Below, piece after piece: positions 42,894 to 52,719 of a DNA stretch of 64,000 nt. Each line of letters begins with the position of its first letter. Position 1 is the stretch's first letter. Source of the stretch: Hyphomicrobiaceae bacterium (GTDB lineage: Bacteria > Pseudomonadota > Alphaproteobacteria > Rhizobiales > Devosiaceae); NCBI GenBank assembly GCA_020638065.1, contig JACKJG010000005.1:1-64000 (forward strand), written 5' to 3'. A model generated the notes under the pieces. It did not search any database. It saw only the letters and a list, made by a program, of their open reading frames with translations, and had not been told where the DNA came from. The position numbers and the translations under genes were made by a program.

Positions 42894-43274
42894 CGTGCGC
42901 TCCTCAAATGATCCCACCATGCAATTGGTTCAACCATGCCGCGACCATCTTGACTGCGCAATGCACAAACATCTCCTGCACGAGTGGACTCGGTGGGCAC
43001 GGACTTCTGACACACAGACGAACAGGGAGGCCGCGCGGGGCATTTCGTGATTTTGCATCATGTCCGGCACCACATACCAAATTCGCATAATATATATTAT
43101 GGAACCTTCAGGGCTCGATAAGTCCAGCAATTCTGGCGTTTCTGCAGATCTTGAGGTCGTTTCTCAAGCATTCAGTTGAATGCAACTCGTCCCGGAAATT
43201 TCTTTGAACCTGATCCCGTATCCGCGCGTCACACTGATGCCGACCACAATCAAACCCCAAAAAGGAATACTCCC
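42894..43274. other. 381-bp intergenic region without a gene
   Basis: This divergent space lies between the lipocalin-like gene (minus) and the first triple-repeat secreted protein (plus). Open frames across it are shadows with no ribosome binding site or family resemblance. It is patchily AT-rich and contains a perfect 16-bp palindrome at 43086-43101. No tRNA, terminator or riboswitch-like fold is evident by eye. It probably contains promoters for both flanking genes. Confidence 0.6.
43086..43101. promoter_or_regulatory. AT-rich perfect palindrome in divergent region
   Basis: CATAATATATATTATG is identical to its reverse complement over 16 bases. It lies about 174 bp upstream of the secreted repeat protein gene and 193 bp upstream of the minus-strand gene. 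All but the end bases are A or T, so chance and promoter-type composition are alternatives to an operator. Confidence 0.3.
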
Positions 43275-43763
43275 GTGATCAAGAAAACCGCACTCGCTGC
43301 AATTTTCAGTCTCGCCTCCATCGTATCCGCGCACGCCGCAACCATGAGCCTCTATTGGAGCCCCGCACGCGGCGATAACTTCTCCGCTGCCTCCGTTCAG
43401 GGCGGCGCCGACGCACAGGCCGCCGGCTATGCCCATGTCCGGACCCAAGCCTGCCTGCTTGATTTCCCACTGCCGGGCATGCGCGCCGTCAAGCTTTACT
43501 GGAACCCGACTCGCGGCGACAATTTCTCGACCGCCACGTCTCAAGGCGAAAACTCGGCCTTGGCCGCCGGCTACCAGTTCGTTCGCATCCAGGGCTATAT
43601 TCTGTCCAACCCGCTGCCGGGCAGCGTTCCCCTGAACACCTATTGGAGCCCCTCACGTCAGGACAATTTTCTGACGGTCAGCACCCAGGACGCCAACAGC
43701 GCGATCGCGGCTGGCTACCAGTTCGTCCGCACTGAAGGTTACGCCAAGCCGGGCAACTGCTGA
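43275..43763 (+). CDS. Secreted triple-repeat protein A (YW-x-P-x-RGDNF repeats)
   Basis: A 162-residue exported protein. The GTG at 43275 is chosen because AAAGGAA stands seven bases upstream and it yields a clean signal peptide (VIKKTALAAIFSLASIVSAHA). The mature part is three tandem repeats of about 46 residues, with consensus LYW-x-P-x-R-G-DNFS-x-x-x-x-Q-G-x3-A-x-AAGY-x-FVR-x-QGY. One cysteine lies in repeat 1 (QACLLDF) and one is the final residue, suggesting a disulfide. The pattern is reminiscent of DUF5648-type repeats, but I do not recognise the family with certainty. A paralogue is encoded directly downstream. Confidence 0.8.
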   Translation: MIKKTALAAIFSLASIVSAHAATMSLYWSPARGDNFSAASVQGGADAQAAGYAHVRTQACLLDFPLPGMRAVKLYWNPTRGDNFSTATSQGENSALAAGYQFVRIQGYILSNPLPGSVPLNTYWSPSRQDNFLTVSTQDANSAIAAGYQFVRTEGYAKPGNC

Positions 43764-43782
43764 TCATCGGCCCATTCTTGGT

Positions 43783-43812
43783 GAAAAGGGTCGGAGCATT
43801 CTGGCCCTTTTC
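43783..43812 (+). terminator. Hairpin after secreted repeat protein A
   Basis: The arms GAAAAGGG (43783-43790) and CCCTTTTC (43805-43812) can pair around a 14-base loop and may extend by a G-U and a G-C pair. The T-run forms part of the stem, as in A-stem/T-stem intrinsic terminators. It lies 20 bp after the stop of protein A and would let the two paralogues be transcribed separately. Confidence 0.5.
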
Positions 43813-43946
43813 AAATCATCCGCTGCCACTGGGGCGGAAACTGCATTCCCGCTCAGCGCCTGACACGGGCGCTTGACGATCAAACACAAATGTTCCCAAA
43901 TCTCCGGGTGAATTTCGGACTTTTGGATAAACTGGAAGGACCACAA

Positions 43947-44438
43947 ATGCTCAAGAAAGCAACAATTGCACTTATTGCGAGCCTGATTTCCGTTGCTTCA
44001 GCTGAAGCCGGAACGCTCGATCTCTATTATTCGGATGCCCGCGCCGACAACTTTTCCGCCGTGACACGTGCCGGCAAACAGAGCGCCGCCGACGCTGGAT
44101 ACCGTATCGTCAACGACCAGGCCTGCATTGCCGATTTTCAGGTCGCGGGCACGGTGCCGCTGAAGCTTTACTGGAGCGCCGGCCGGCAGGACAATTTCAC
44201 TGCTGCAACGCCGGAAGGCGAACAGGCCGCGCTGGCGGCCGGTTACGTCTACATCCGCAATGAGGGCTACATTTTCGCCAACGGCGGCCCCGGACTGGTT
44301 CCCATGAATCTCTACTGGAACGCCGCCCGTGGAGACAATTTCTCCGCGGTACTGCCGCAGGAAAACAACTCTGCGATGGCTGCAGGCTACCAATTCGTTC
44401 GCGTACAGGGATACGTTTTTCAGGGTCCGTGTCCCTGA
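43947..44438 (+). CDS. Secreted triple-repeat protein B, paralogue of A
   Basis: A 163-residue exported protein with signal peptide MLKKATIALIASLISVASAEA. It has the same three-repeat architecture as its neighbour: LYYSDARADNFSAVT, LYWSAGRQDNFTAAT and LYWNAARGDNFSAVL each begin a repeat of about 46 residues that ends in a GY-x-x-V/I-R-type strand. The two cysteines occupy the same places (QACIADF and the C-terminal GPCP). GGAAGGA precedes the ATG at 43947 by six bases. It is followed by a strong terminator. Function unknown; the repeats may form a small beta-rich propeller or trefoil-like domain. Confidence 0.82.
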   Translation: MLKKATIALIASLISVASAEAGTLDLYYSDARADNFSAVTRAGKQSAADAGYRIVNDQACIADFQVAGTVPLKLYWSAGRQDNFTAATPEGEQAALAAGYVYIRNEGYIFANGGPGLVPMNLYWNAARGDNFSAVLPQENNSAMAAGYQFVRVQGYVFQGPCP

Positions 44439-44466
44439 TAATATGGGCGCCATGGCACACTTAGCA

Positions 44467-44498
44467 GGGCCGGATCGCACATCCGGCCCGATATTTTT
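44467..44498 (+). terminator. Intrinsic terminator after secreted repeat protein B
   Basis: A 9-bp perfect stem GGGCCGGAT (44467-44475) and ATCCGGCCC (44481-44489) with a 5-base loop, followed by GATATTTTT. It lies 28 bp after the stop of protein B. On the minus strand there is no T-run beyond the hairpin, so it serves the plus strand only. Confidence 0.85.
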
Positions 44499-44508
44499 GC
44501 GTGCTCGA

Positions 44509-44991
44509 TTATTCAGTCAGGAGCACCTCAATGTCGGCACGAAGTTCTTCCGGCTGCACCTTGTCGCCATAGCGAGCAACCGGATTTCCCTCCGGTCCCA
44601 CCAGAAACTTGACGAAGTTCCACTCGATATCCCGGCCGTCTGACCCCGGTGTTTCCGATTTCAACCACGCGAACAATTCATGTGCTCCCGGCCCGTTTAC
44701 ATCCACCTTGGCGAACATGGGAAACGTCACGCGATATTCGGTTGAACAGAAAGCGGCGATTTCGTCCGCGCTGCCCGGTTCCTGCGCACCGAACTGATTG
44801 CAGGGAAATCCCAGCACCACCAGACCGCGTGGACTCAGATCCGCGTAAAGCTTCTGCAATCCGGCATATTGCGGCGTGTTTCCGCAGGCACTCGCGACGT
44901 TAACGACCAGAACGGTCTTGCCGGCAAATTCACCCAACGCCAGATCACTGCCCGCGAGCGTTTTGGCCTCGAAGTCAGAAAGGGTCGCCAT
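44509..44991 (-). CDS. Glutathione peroxidase (cysteine type)
   Basis: A 160-residue thioredoxin-fold peroxidase. The peroxidatic cysteine is in VASACGNTPQY, FPCNQFGAQEPG is the second signature, and the WNFVKFLVGPEG segment supplies the active-site Trp and Asn. It has no signal peptide and no selenocysteine. Bacterial enzymes of this kind usually use thioredoxin or glutathione to reduce peroxides. A perfect 16-bp palindrome lies 41 bp upstream of the start. Confidence 0.93.
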   Translation of the reverse strand: MATLSDFEAKTLAGSDLALGEFAGKTVLVVNVASACGNTPQYAGLQKLYADLSPRGLVVLGFPCNQFGAQEPGSADEIAAFCSTEYRVTFPMFAKVDVNGPGAHELFAWLKSETPGSDGRDIEWNFVKFLVGPEGNPVARYGDKVQPEELRADIEVLLTE

Positions 44992-45031
44992 TGTTGCAAT
45001 GCCTCCATTGTTCCGTCACATCGATCTTGAA

Positions 45032-45047
45032 ATGGTCCTAGGACCAT
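45032..45047. promoter_or_regulatory. Perfect 16-bp palindrome upstream of the glutathione peroxidase gene
   Basis: ATGGTCCTAGGACCAT equals its reverse complement. It lies 41 bp upstream of the peroxidase start and 131 bp upstream of the RTX gene on the other strand. The position suits a repressor site near the peroxidase promoter. I cannot assign a regulator; redox-sensing repressors would be reasonable suspects given the gene. Confidence 0.45.
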
Positions 45048-45178
45048 AGTCCGGCCGCCCGGCGCCATCAGCCCGGATTGAATGCCAAACCCCAGAATCG
45101 GTACTCTCCGCAAACATTACATCAACACACTAATCGTCTGCGGGCACAGCCAGCAACCAGAGACCGAGGGGAATCATC

Positions 45179-46759
45179 ATGGCAACAATCACGGGCACCA
45201 CAGCTCAGGATTTTCTTGTCGGCACCGCCTTTGATGACATTTTGATCCCAGCCGGAACGACTTCGCTCGATTTGCCTGACAATGTTTCCGGCGGCGATGG
45301 AGCGGACGCATACCAGCTCAGTGCCACGACTTCGGTCGTTCATTCCTACATCTTTGATGACAATGGTACGGACGGGGCCTTTGACCAGATCACCGGGGCT
45401 GGCGCTCTCTATCATTCCGCGTCGCTCGGCTATTCGGCGTGGGCGACCGCCGTCAGGATCGGCAATGACCTGTTTCTCCATCTCCCGGGCAAACCCTACC
45501 GCTTCCGGGATCCGGCCAAGCCGTCCTTCGATATACAAATCAAGGACCAATATGCCGGCGAAGCCATTGAACAAATCGTGGCGGGCGGCGTCGCCTATGC
45601 GCTCGTAACCTCGAATGTCGGGACGAATGCCAACGACATCATGGCCGGCAAGAACTCGGCCGACACCTTCTCGGCACTGGACGGAGACGACTGGGTCTTC
45701 GGAAATGGTGGAAGCGACAGTCTCGACCTTGGAAGCGGCAATGACGTTGCGTTTGGCGGCAATGGCAAGGACACCATCACGTCAGGCGCCGGCAATGACC
45801 GGGTTTTCGGCGACGCGGGCAACGACATCGTTTACGGTGATGCCGGAGCGGACTGGATCGAAGGCGGCGCAGGCCGTGACAAGCTCATGGGCGGCGCCGA
45901 TTCCGATCGGCTTGTGAGTGACAATGGAAACGACCTGCTCGATGGCGGTGACGCGGCCGACGTCCTGATTGGAAGCGCCGGCAACGACAGGTTGATCGGA
46001 GGAAAAGGCGGCGACACCTATCAGTTCAGCTCCGATGGAACTGCAAGTTGGGGTCACGACCGGATCATTGATCGGGGTGAGAAATCCAGCTGGTCCAGCT
46101 TTGATAAGATCGAGCTTTACGATTTCTACGGGCCCTCCTCCGGCAATTCGGCAGAAGCTTATGCCCGATTGTCTTTTGCCCGCGACGGCCTGGACATGGT
46201 CCTGACCGCTGACGACGGTCTGTCGACCATTACGGTTGTCAACATGTTCAAGGGAAACGGCAACAAGTTCGCCATCGACGAAATCACCTTCAACGGTGCC
46301 TATTGGGAGCCGCTGCGCTTCAAGGTGCTTGACGGTCAGCAGGTCAATATCGGCGATGATCGCGATTATGCCAATCTCTATGGTGGCGAGCTGAACGAAG
46401 TGCTGTTCGGCACCAATGGCGACGATCTGATTTTCGGCAATGCCGGCACCAATTTTGTCTGGACGGGCAACGGCGCGGACACGCTGATCTACAAGGAAAA
46501 CGACGGCGCCAATCTTGGAAGATTTGGCGGGGGTCAGTCCCACGACATTGTCGAGGATTTTGACATCTCCCAGGACAAGCTTGATTTCACCGAAATGCCC
46601 ACGGTCACGTCCCTCGCCGATCTGACCATTGGCGAAGATTTTGACGGAGACGCAACCATTTCCTGGTCTTCGGGAACCTGGGAGATCAGCTCAATCGCTA
46701 TCGAATTGCGCGGTGTGGCCAAGACCGATGTGACCGCGGATCTGTTCGTCTTCGCCTGA
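45179..46759 (+). CDS. RTX-type calcium-binding protein, probable type I secretion substrate
   Basis: A 526-residue, strongly acidic protein without a Sec signal. RTX nonapeptides (GGxGxDxUx) run from about residue 148 to 283, for example GNGGSDSLDLGSGNDVAFGG and AGNDRVFGDAGNDIVYG. A second short block is near 395-440 (LFGTNGDDLIFGNAG). The last 60 residues (HDIVEDFDISQDKLDF onward) resemble the serralysin/haemolysin C-terminal region that carries the secretion signal. Residues 1-147 hold another RTX-like start (TGTTAQDFLVGTAFDDIL) and a region I cannot name. No TolC, HlyB or HlyD genes are nearby. GAGGGGA precedes the ATG. Confidence 0.85.
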   Translation: MATITGTTAQDFLVGTAFDDILIPAGTTSLDLPDNVSGGDGADAYQLSATTSVVHSYIFDDNGTDGAFDQITGAGALYHSASLGYSAWATAVRIGNDLFLHLPGKPYRFRDPAKPSFDIQIKDQYAGEAIEQIVAGGVAYALVTSNVGTNANDIMAGKNSADTFSALDGDDWVFGNGGSDSLDLGSGNDVAFGGNGKDTITSGAGNDRVFGDAGNDIVYGDAGADWIEGGAGRDKLMGGADSDRLVSDNGNDLLDGGDAADVLIGSAGNDRLIGGKGGDTYQFSSDGTASWGHDRIIDRGEKSSWSSFDKIELYDFYGPSSGNSAEAYARLSFARDGLDMVLTADDGLSTITVVNMFKGNGNKFAIDEITFNGAYWEPLRFKVLDGQQVNIGDDRDYANLYGGELNEVLFGTNGDDLIFGNAGTNFVWTGNGADTLIYKENDGANLGRFGGGQSHDIVEDFDISQDKLDFTEMPTVTSLADLTIGEDFDGDATISWSSGTWEISSIAIELRGVAKTDVTADLFVFA

Positions 46760-46876
46760 AGCCAAACCGTCAGGGGCGCCCCATCTTCCCAATCCGTCGG
46801 CTAGGCCAAAGCCTTTCACTACCCGTGCATGGCATGCTTTAGTCTCGGGGAGTGTTGGTCAATCGAGGGTTGGAGC

Positions 46877-47481
46877 ATGAGGCATTTGGGTCTGTGGGCC
46901 GGCATTGCGGCTCCCCTGCTCTATCTGGTCCTCGTCGTGACTGGTGGCGCCATCGCGCCGGGATACGATCACGTCCGTGATCCGATTTCGGCACTTATTG
47001 CAGATCAGGCGCCTTTTGCGGCCCCACTCAATGCCGGATTCCTCCTATACAATCTGCTCTTCGTGGTTTTCGCGGTTGCGCTCGCCCTTACATCAAAATC
47101 GCGCATGTCGCGGGCAGCCTCGCTCGTTCTGCTGGCTGTAGCGCTGGCAGGCGCGGTCATGATCGGCTTTCCCATGGATGCCGCCAACGCCGGAATGTCG
47201 GCCACCGGCCTGACCCACATACTGCTGGCAATTGTTCAGTCTATCGGATCGATGGTTGGCATCGGAATGTTCGCCGGGGCCTTTTGGCGGGCGAAACGCA
47301 CGATTTCGGGCACGGTCTCAATCGCGGCACTGCTTGTGGTTTTTCTGTCCGGTGGTCTGGCAGCGGCGGCCGGTGCGCAGGGCAGTCCGGTTGTCGGACT
47401 GCTCGAACGTATCACGATCGGCACATTCGAGATTTGGCTGTTTCTTCTGGCATTTGTGACGTTGCGCGACGAAAGCGCCGT

Positions 47482-47485
<4 letters not shown>
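46877..47485 (+). CDS. DUF998 integral membrane protein
   Basis: A 202-residue protein with six predicted transmembrane helices; the first begins LWAGIAAPLLYLVLVV and is followed by the typical PGYDHVRDPISAL loop. It matches DUF998. The ATG at 46877 is chosen because the upstream part of the frame is not membrane-like and GGAG lies nearby. Function unknown. Its TAG stop overlaps the TAG of convergent pyrG within the sequence TCTAGA. Confidence 0.85.
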
Positions 47486-49110
<1,625 letters not shown>

Positions 49111-49180
49111 GGGACCCTAGCTTAACCTTTTTCGACGTGATTCGAAGATGGTTTCTTCACGCACCTTTACCAACTCACAA

Positions 49181-49206
49181 AATAAAAGGGGAACCGAAGT
49201 TCCCCT
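49181..49206 (-). terminator. Intrinsic terminator of secG with UUCG tetraloop
   Basis: On the minus strand an 8-bp stem (AGGGGAAC pairing with GTTCCCCT, 49187-49206) is closed by a C-UUCG-G tetraloop, an unusually stable loop, and followed by TTTTATT. It lies about 25 bp after the secG stop and about 75 bp before pyrG, so it separates the two transcripts. Confidence 0.88.
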
Positions 49207-49231
49207 GATTTCTCTTGCCTGGTCACAGCCG

Positions 49232-49774
49232 CTAATTGGTGGTTTGCGCCTGCGTATCTGTTTGTGGCACCGCCAGATCGGAATTTGCGTTCGTTTGAGC
49301 CGCATCCTGCGTTGCTGCTGCCTGATCGGCCGGAACCGTGGTCTGGTCTGCGGCCGCTGCATCCGTCGCCGGCGCCTGGGTCGTATCAGCAGCGGGCGCC
49401 TGGGTCGCGTCGGTGGTCTGAGTCGCATCCGTCGCCGGCACCGCCAGATCGGATTGCCCATCACCCTGCAGCGCATTCAGCGCGTCAAGGACAGAGGTCT
49501 GCTCGCCGCCCGCATCCGTCGCCGTGCTGATGATCGTGTCGTTCGGACGATCCACACCGTTCACGATGGTCAGCGCGATCGCGATGGCCATGAACAGGGC
49601 TGCGAGAATCGCGGTGGTGCGCGTCAAAAGGTTCGCCGAACCGCGCGCGCTCACCAGACCGCCTGCGGTTCCACCGCCAATGCCAAGCCCGCCGCCTTCC
49701 GAACGCTGCAATAGAATGACAGCGATCAGTGCAAGAACGATCAGCAGATATGCAACAATCAGGACGTTTGCCAT
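49232..49774 (-). CDS. secG: Preprotein translocase subunit SecG with long low-complexity tail
   Basis: A 180-residue protein. The SecG core is clear: helix 1 (about 3-22, VLIVAYLLIVLALIAVILLQ), the RSEGGGLGIGGG loop with TAGGL, and helix 2 (about 54-73). Residues 75-180 form an Ala/Thr/Gln/Asp-rich tail with ATDATQ- and TQAP-type units, and the hexapeptide SDLAVP appears twice (about 108 and 165). Alphaproteobacterial SecG often has such extensions, but this one exceeds the core in length. It assists SecYE in the inner membrane. It lies between tpiA and pyrG. Confidence 0.92.
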   Translation of the reverse strand: MANVLIVAYLLIVLALIAVILLQRSEGGGLGIGGGTAGGLVSARGSANLLTRTTAILAALFMAIAIALTIVNGVDRPNDTIISTATDAGGEQTSVLDALNALQGDGQSDLAVPATDATQTTDATQAPAADTTQAPATDAAAADQTTVPADQAAATQDAAQTNANSDLAVPQTDTQAQTTN

Positions 49775-49909
49775 GTCAAATAGTCAATGTGTTCGCGCCA
49801 GAGCGTCGGCGGTGAGGTTCTAGATCAGGATTGTGTCGAAAGCCGGTCTTGTTGCGTCCCTGCAACCGGAAAACGATCCGGCTGCATATGGACGCCTCAG
49901 CACCTGACG

Positions 49910-50692
49910 TCAAGTGGCAGCAGCGCGGCGAATTGTCTGAACACGCTGACCGGCCGCGATAATCTTGGAAAAATCCTCGGCTTTTAGGCTCGCGCCACCG
50001 ACCAGACCGCCATTCACATTTTCGACAGCGAGAATCTCATCTGCATTGTCCGGCTTCAGCGAGCCGCCGTAAAGAATGGCGATGTCAGAACCCTTCGAGC
50101 CATAATGCGCTTCAAGCCACGTTCTGATTGCCTTGTGCATGTCGGCGATATCCTGATTGGTCGGCACCCTGCCCGTGCCGATGGCCCAGACCGGTTCATA
50201 GGCAATCACGATGTCGGCACCCTTGTCGGCCGCCGGGACCGAACCTGTCAGTTGGTGCTCGACAACGGTTATGGCGACGCCGTTTTCGCGTTCCTTGAGC
50301 GTCTCACCAACGCAGATGATGGGCACAAGCCCTTCGCTCATTGTCAGTTCTGCCTTCGTGCGCACCCGTCCGTCTGTTTCGCCGTGGTCGGTGCGGCGTT
50401 CCGAGTGGCCAATGATCACATAAGTTGCGCCGGCATCCTTCAGCATCTGTGCGCTGATATCGCCAGTGTGAGCGCCCTTGACTGCGATGTGGCAGTTCTG
50501 TCCGCCACTCGCCATACCGGCAGGTTTGAGAACATCTGAAACACGGGACAAAAGCGTCGCGGGCGGGCAAATCACGATCCCCACCTCACCGGCCATTTCG
50601 GCTGTAGTTGCGGCGAGCCGCGTTACCTCTTCGAGGTCTGCGGTCAGCCCGTTCATTTTCCAGTTCCCTGCCAGGATCATCTGCGGTCTCAT
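49910..50692 (-). CDS. tpiA: Triosephosphate isomerase
   Basis: A 260-residue TIM barrel. AGNWKMNG carries the catalytic lysine, VIIGHSERR the histidine, and AYEPVWAIGTG the glutamate; VGGASL near the end binds phosphate. It interconverts dihydroxyacetone phosphate and glyceraldehyde 3-phosphate. The ATG at 50692 is preferred, with a purine-rich AAGGGGTGGCGAG upstream; the frame is open 28 codons further. It is divergent from the foldase gene at 50851. Confidence 0.96.
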   Translation of the reverse strand: MRPQMILAGNWKMNGLTADLEEVTRLAATTAEMAGEVGIVICPPATLLSRVSDVLKPAGMASGGQNCHIAVKGAHTGDISAQMLKDAGATYVIIGHSERRTDHGETDGRVRTKAELTMSEGLVPIICVGETLKERENGVAITVVEHQLTGSVPAADKGADIVIAYEPVWAIGTGRVPTNQDIADMHKAIRTWLEAHYGSKGSDIAILYGGSLKPDNADEILAVENVNGGLVGGASLKAEDFSKIIAAGQRVQTIRRAAAT

Positions 50693-50850
50693 CTCGCCAC
50701 CCCTTCCCTGAATTTCGCGGGTTGTTAGCACGTGGACCCGCCGGGGCAAACCGCCCCACCCTTGCTTATGCGCCAATATTGAAATAACCCCTTTTCTCGC
50801 GGCTGCCCACCAGCCGCGTGTGCGACATTTGTGAGTGAAAGACTTCTTCC

Positions 50851-52716
50851 ATGCTCAAGGCATTCCGAGCGCTTGCGGACACCTGGTTCGGCAAAATTCT
50901 GGGCGTGTTTCTGCTTATCGGTTTGGCCGGTTTCGGCATTACCGGTGTGATTGCATCGCTGGGTGCCACGACCCTGTTGCGCGTGGGCGGCGAGGAAGTC
51001 TCCATTCAGGATTTTCAGCGCGCCTACAACAATCAGCTCAACAATGTATCGCGCCAGACTGGCACGGCGCTGACACCCGAACAGGCCTTGGCCTTCGGCG
51101 TGCCATCCATGGTCATCAATCAATTGGCCAGCAACGCGGTTCTCGACCGGACGGCCGGCCAGTTGGGTATGGGTGTTTCAGATGAACACATCGCCGACGC
51201 GCTGGCCAAGGATCCAGCCTTTGCAAGCACACTTGGAGGCTTCGATCAGACCGTGTTCCGCCGCACGCTGCAGCAGAATGGTCTTACGGAAAAGCAATTT
51301 TTCGACAGCCAGCGCAAATCTGCCGGGCGTGAACAGGTGGTCCTCGCACTGTTCCGAAATGCTTTCGTGCCGGACGCTGCCCTGGAACTGGCCAACCGTT
51401 TCAGCGCCGACATGCGCACCCTGACTTACATCACCGTCAGTCGCGATTCCCTCTTGCCCATTCCGCCTGCCACCGACGAACAATTGCAGGCCCATCTGAC
51501 CGATAATCAGGCCAATTACCGGACGAATGAACAGCGGACCATCTCGTTGCTGAGTCTCACACCTGAAGCGCTGAGCAGCCGCTACACCATCACCGATGCC
51601 GAAATCGCCGCCGAGTATGAACAGCGCGCGTCGTCCATGATCAAACCGGAACGCCGGACCGTCGAACAGGTCAATCTGCCCGCCGATGCAACCGTCGCCT
51701 GGTTCCAGCACGGCCTCGACCACGGAAAGTCCTTCGAAACCCTGCTGGACGAAACCAAGTTGACTGCCTCTCCGCTCGGCACGCTCGCACGCTCCGAGTT
51801 CACCGATCAGACATTGGGCGATGCTGCCTTCAGCCTGCCCGAAGGTGGCTTTGCCATCATAGACGGGGCGCAGGGCAAGCGGGCCGTGCATGTCGTCTCG
51901 ATCGATCCAGGTGGTACACCGACGCTCGACGAGGCACGCAATGAAATCGAACAGAATCTCAAGCTTAACCGGGCGCGTGTCGACTATCTCGACATTCTCG
52001 ATGAGATCGAAGCAGCGCGTGCCGCATTCACCAAGCTCGATGACATCGCTGGCCAGGTCGATTTGCAGCCTGAAGAACTGACGATAACCGCCGACGGCTC
52101 GGGACTGCCCGACACCTTCACTGATGATCAGAAGGCGAAGATTGCCAGCACCGTGTTCGATGCCGATGGCTCCAACCTCACGCCCTCGATTACACTCTCC
52201 GCGAACGAAACCGTCTGGTTCGACGTTAACAACATCGATCCGGCACGAGACCAGACACTGGACGAGGTTCACGATCAGGTCGCGGCGGATTGGCTGAAGT
52301 CTGAACAGGACAAGGCCCTGGAAGACAAGGCCAATGCCCTGCTCGATGCCGTCAAGCAATCGGGTGACGTGGAAACTGTTGCGGTCAGCAACGGCCTTAC
52401 GCCGCAATATTCGGACCCGATCAGCCGCACCGGAAACGCAAACCTTGGCGCCGCCGTTGCCCAACAGGCGTTTAGCGGTGGCGTGGGAACCGACGGTGCC
52501 GTCAAGGTGTCGGAAGATGAGTATGTTGTCTTCAAGGTCACCGACGTGACGCCGCCCACCGATCCCATCAATCCAAACCAGAAGCAGATCATCGTCAATT
52601 CGGTACGGGATACCGAGTATGCGGCGTTCGTAACCGGCCTACGCGACAAAACCGGCCTTCAGATCAATCAGGCGCTGTTGAATCGGGCCATTGGTCTGTC
52701 GACCCAAACCAACTGA
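50851..52716 (+). CDS. PpiD/SurA-like periplasmic peptidyl-prolyl isomerase
   Basis: A 621-residue protein with one N-terminal transmembrane anchor (about 13-35, ILGVFLLIGLAGFGITGVIA), a SurA/PpiD-type helical N-domain (about 45-200) and a parvulin-like central region (about 250-380: TLARSEFTDQTLGDAAFSLPEGGFAIIDG). It resembles PpiD, a membrane-anchored foldase at the Sec exit site. Parvulin catalytic residues are not obvious, so it may be a chaperone only. It stands directly upstream of trpE, an order seen in other Hyphomicrobiales. Confidence 0.88.
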   Translation: MLKAFRALADTWFGKILGVFLLIGLAGFGITGVIASLGATTLLRVGGEEVSIQDFQRAYNNQLNNVSRQTGTALTPEQALAFGVPSMVINQLASNAVLDRTAGQLGMGVSDEHIADALAKDPAFASTLGGFDQTVFRRTLQQNGLTEKQFFDSQRKSAGREQVVLALFRNAFVPDAALELANRFSADMRTLTYITVSRDSLLPIPPATDEQLQAHLTDNQANYRTNEQRTISLLSLTPEALSSRYTITDAEIAAEYEQRASSMIKPERRTVEQVNLPADATVAWFQHGLDHGKSFETLLDETKLTASPLGTLARSEFTDQTLGDAAFSLPEGGFAIIDGAQGKRAVHVVSIDPGGTPTLDEARNEIEQNLKLNRARVDYLDILDEIEAARAAFTKLDDIAGQVDLQPEELTITADGSGLPDTFTDDQKAKIASTVFDADGSNLTPSITLSANETVWFDVNNIDPARDQTLDEVHDQVAADWLKSEQDKALEDKANALLDAVKQSGDVETVAVSNGLTPQYSDPISRTGNANLGAAVAQQAFSGGVGTDGAVKVSEDEYVVFKVTDVTPPTDPINPNQKQIIVNSVRDTEYAAFVTGLRDKTGLQINQALLNRAIGLSTQTN

Positions 52717-52719
52717 GTT

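Noticed and set aside
43164..43544. 126-codon minus-strand frame opposite secreted repeat protein A
   Set aside because: It is antisense to a gene with a signal peptide and clear internal protein repeats; its apparent regularity mirrors those repeats.
45630..46030. Glycine/aspartate codon periodicity resembling a tandem DNA repeat
   Set aside because: It is the expected coding pattern of RTX nonapeptides; the DNA units are diverged and not a satellite.
46773..46782. GGGGCGCCCC palindrome after the RTX gene
   Set aside because: It has no loop and no following T-run, so it cannot be called a terminator; the length is compatible with chance at this base composition.
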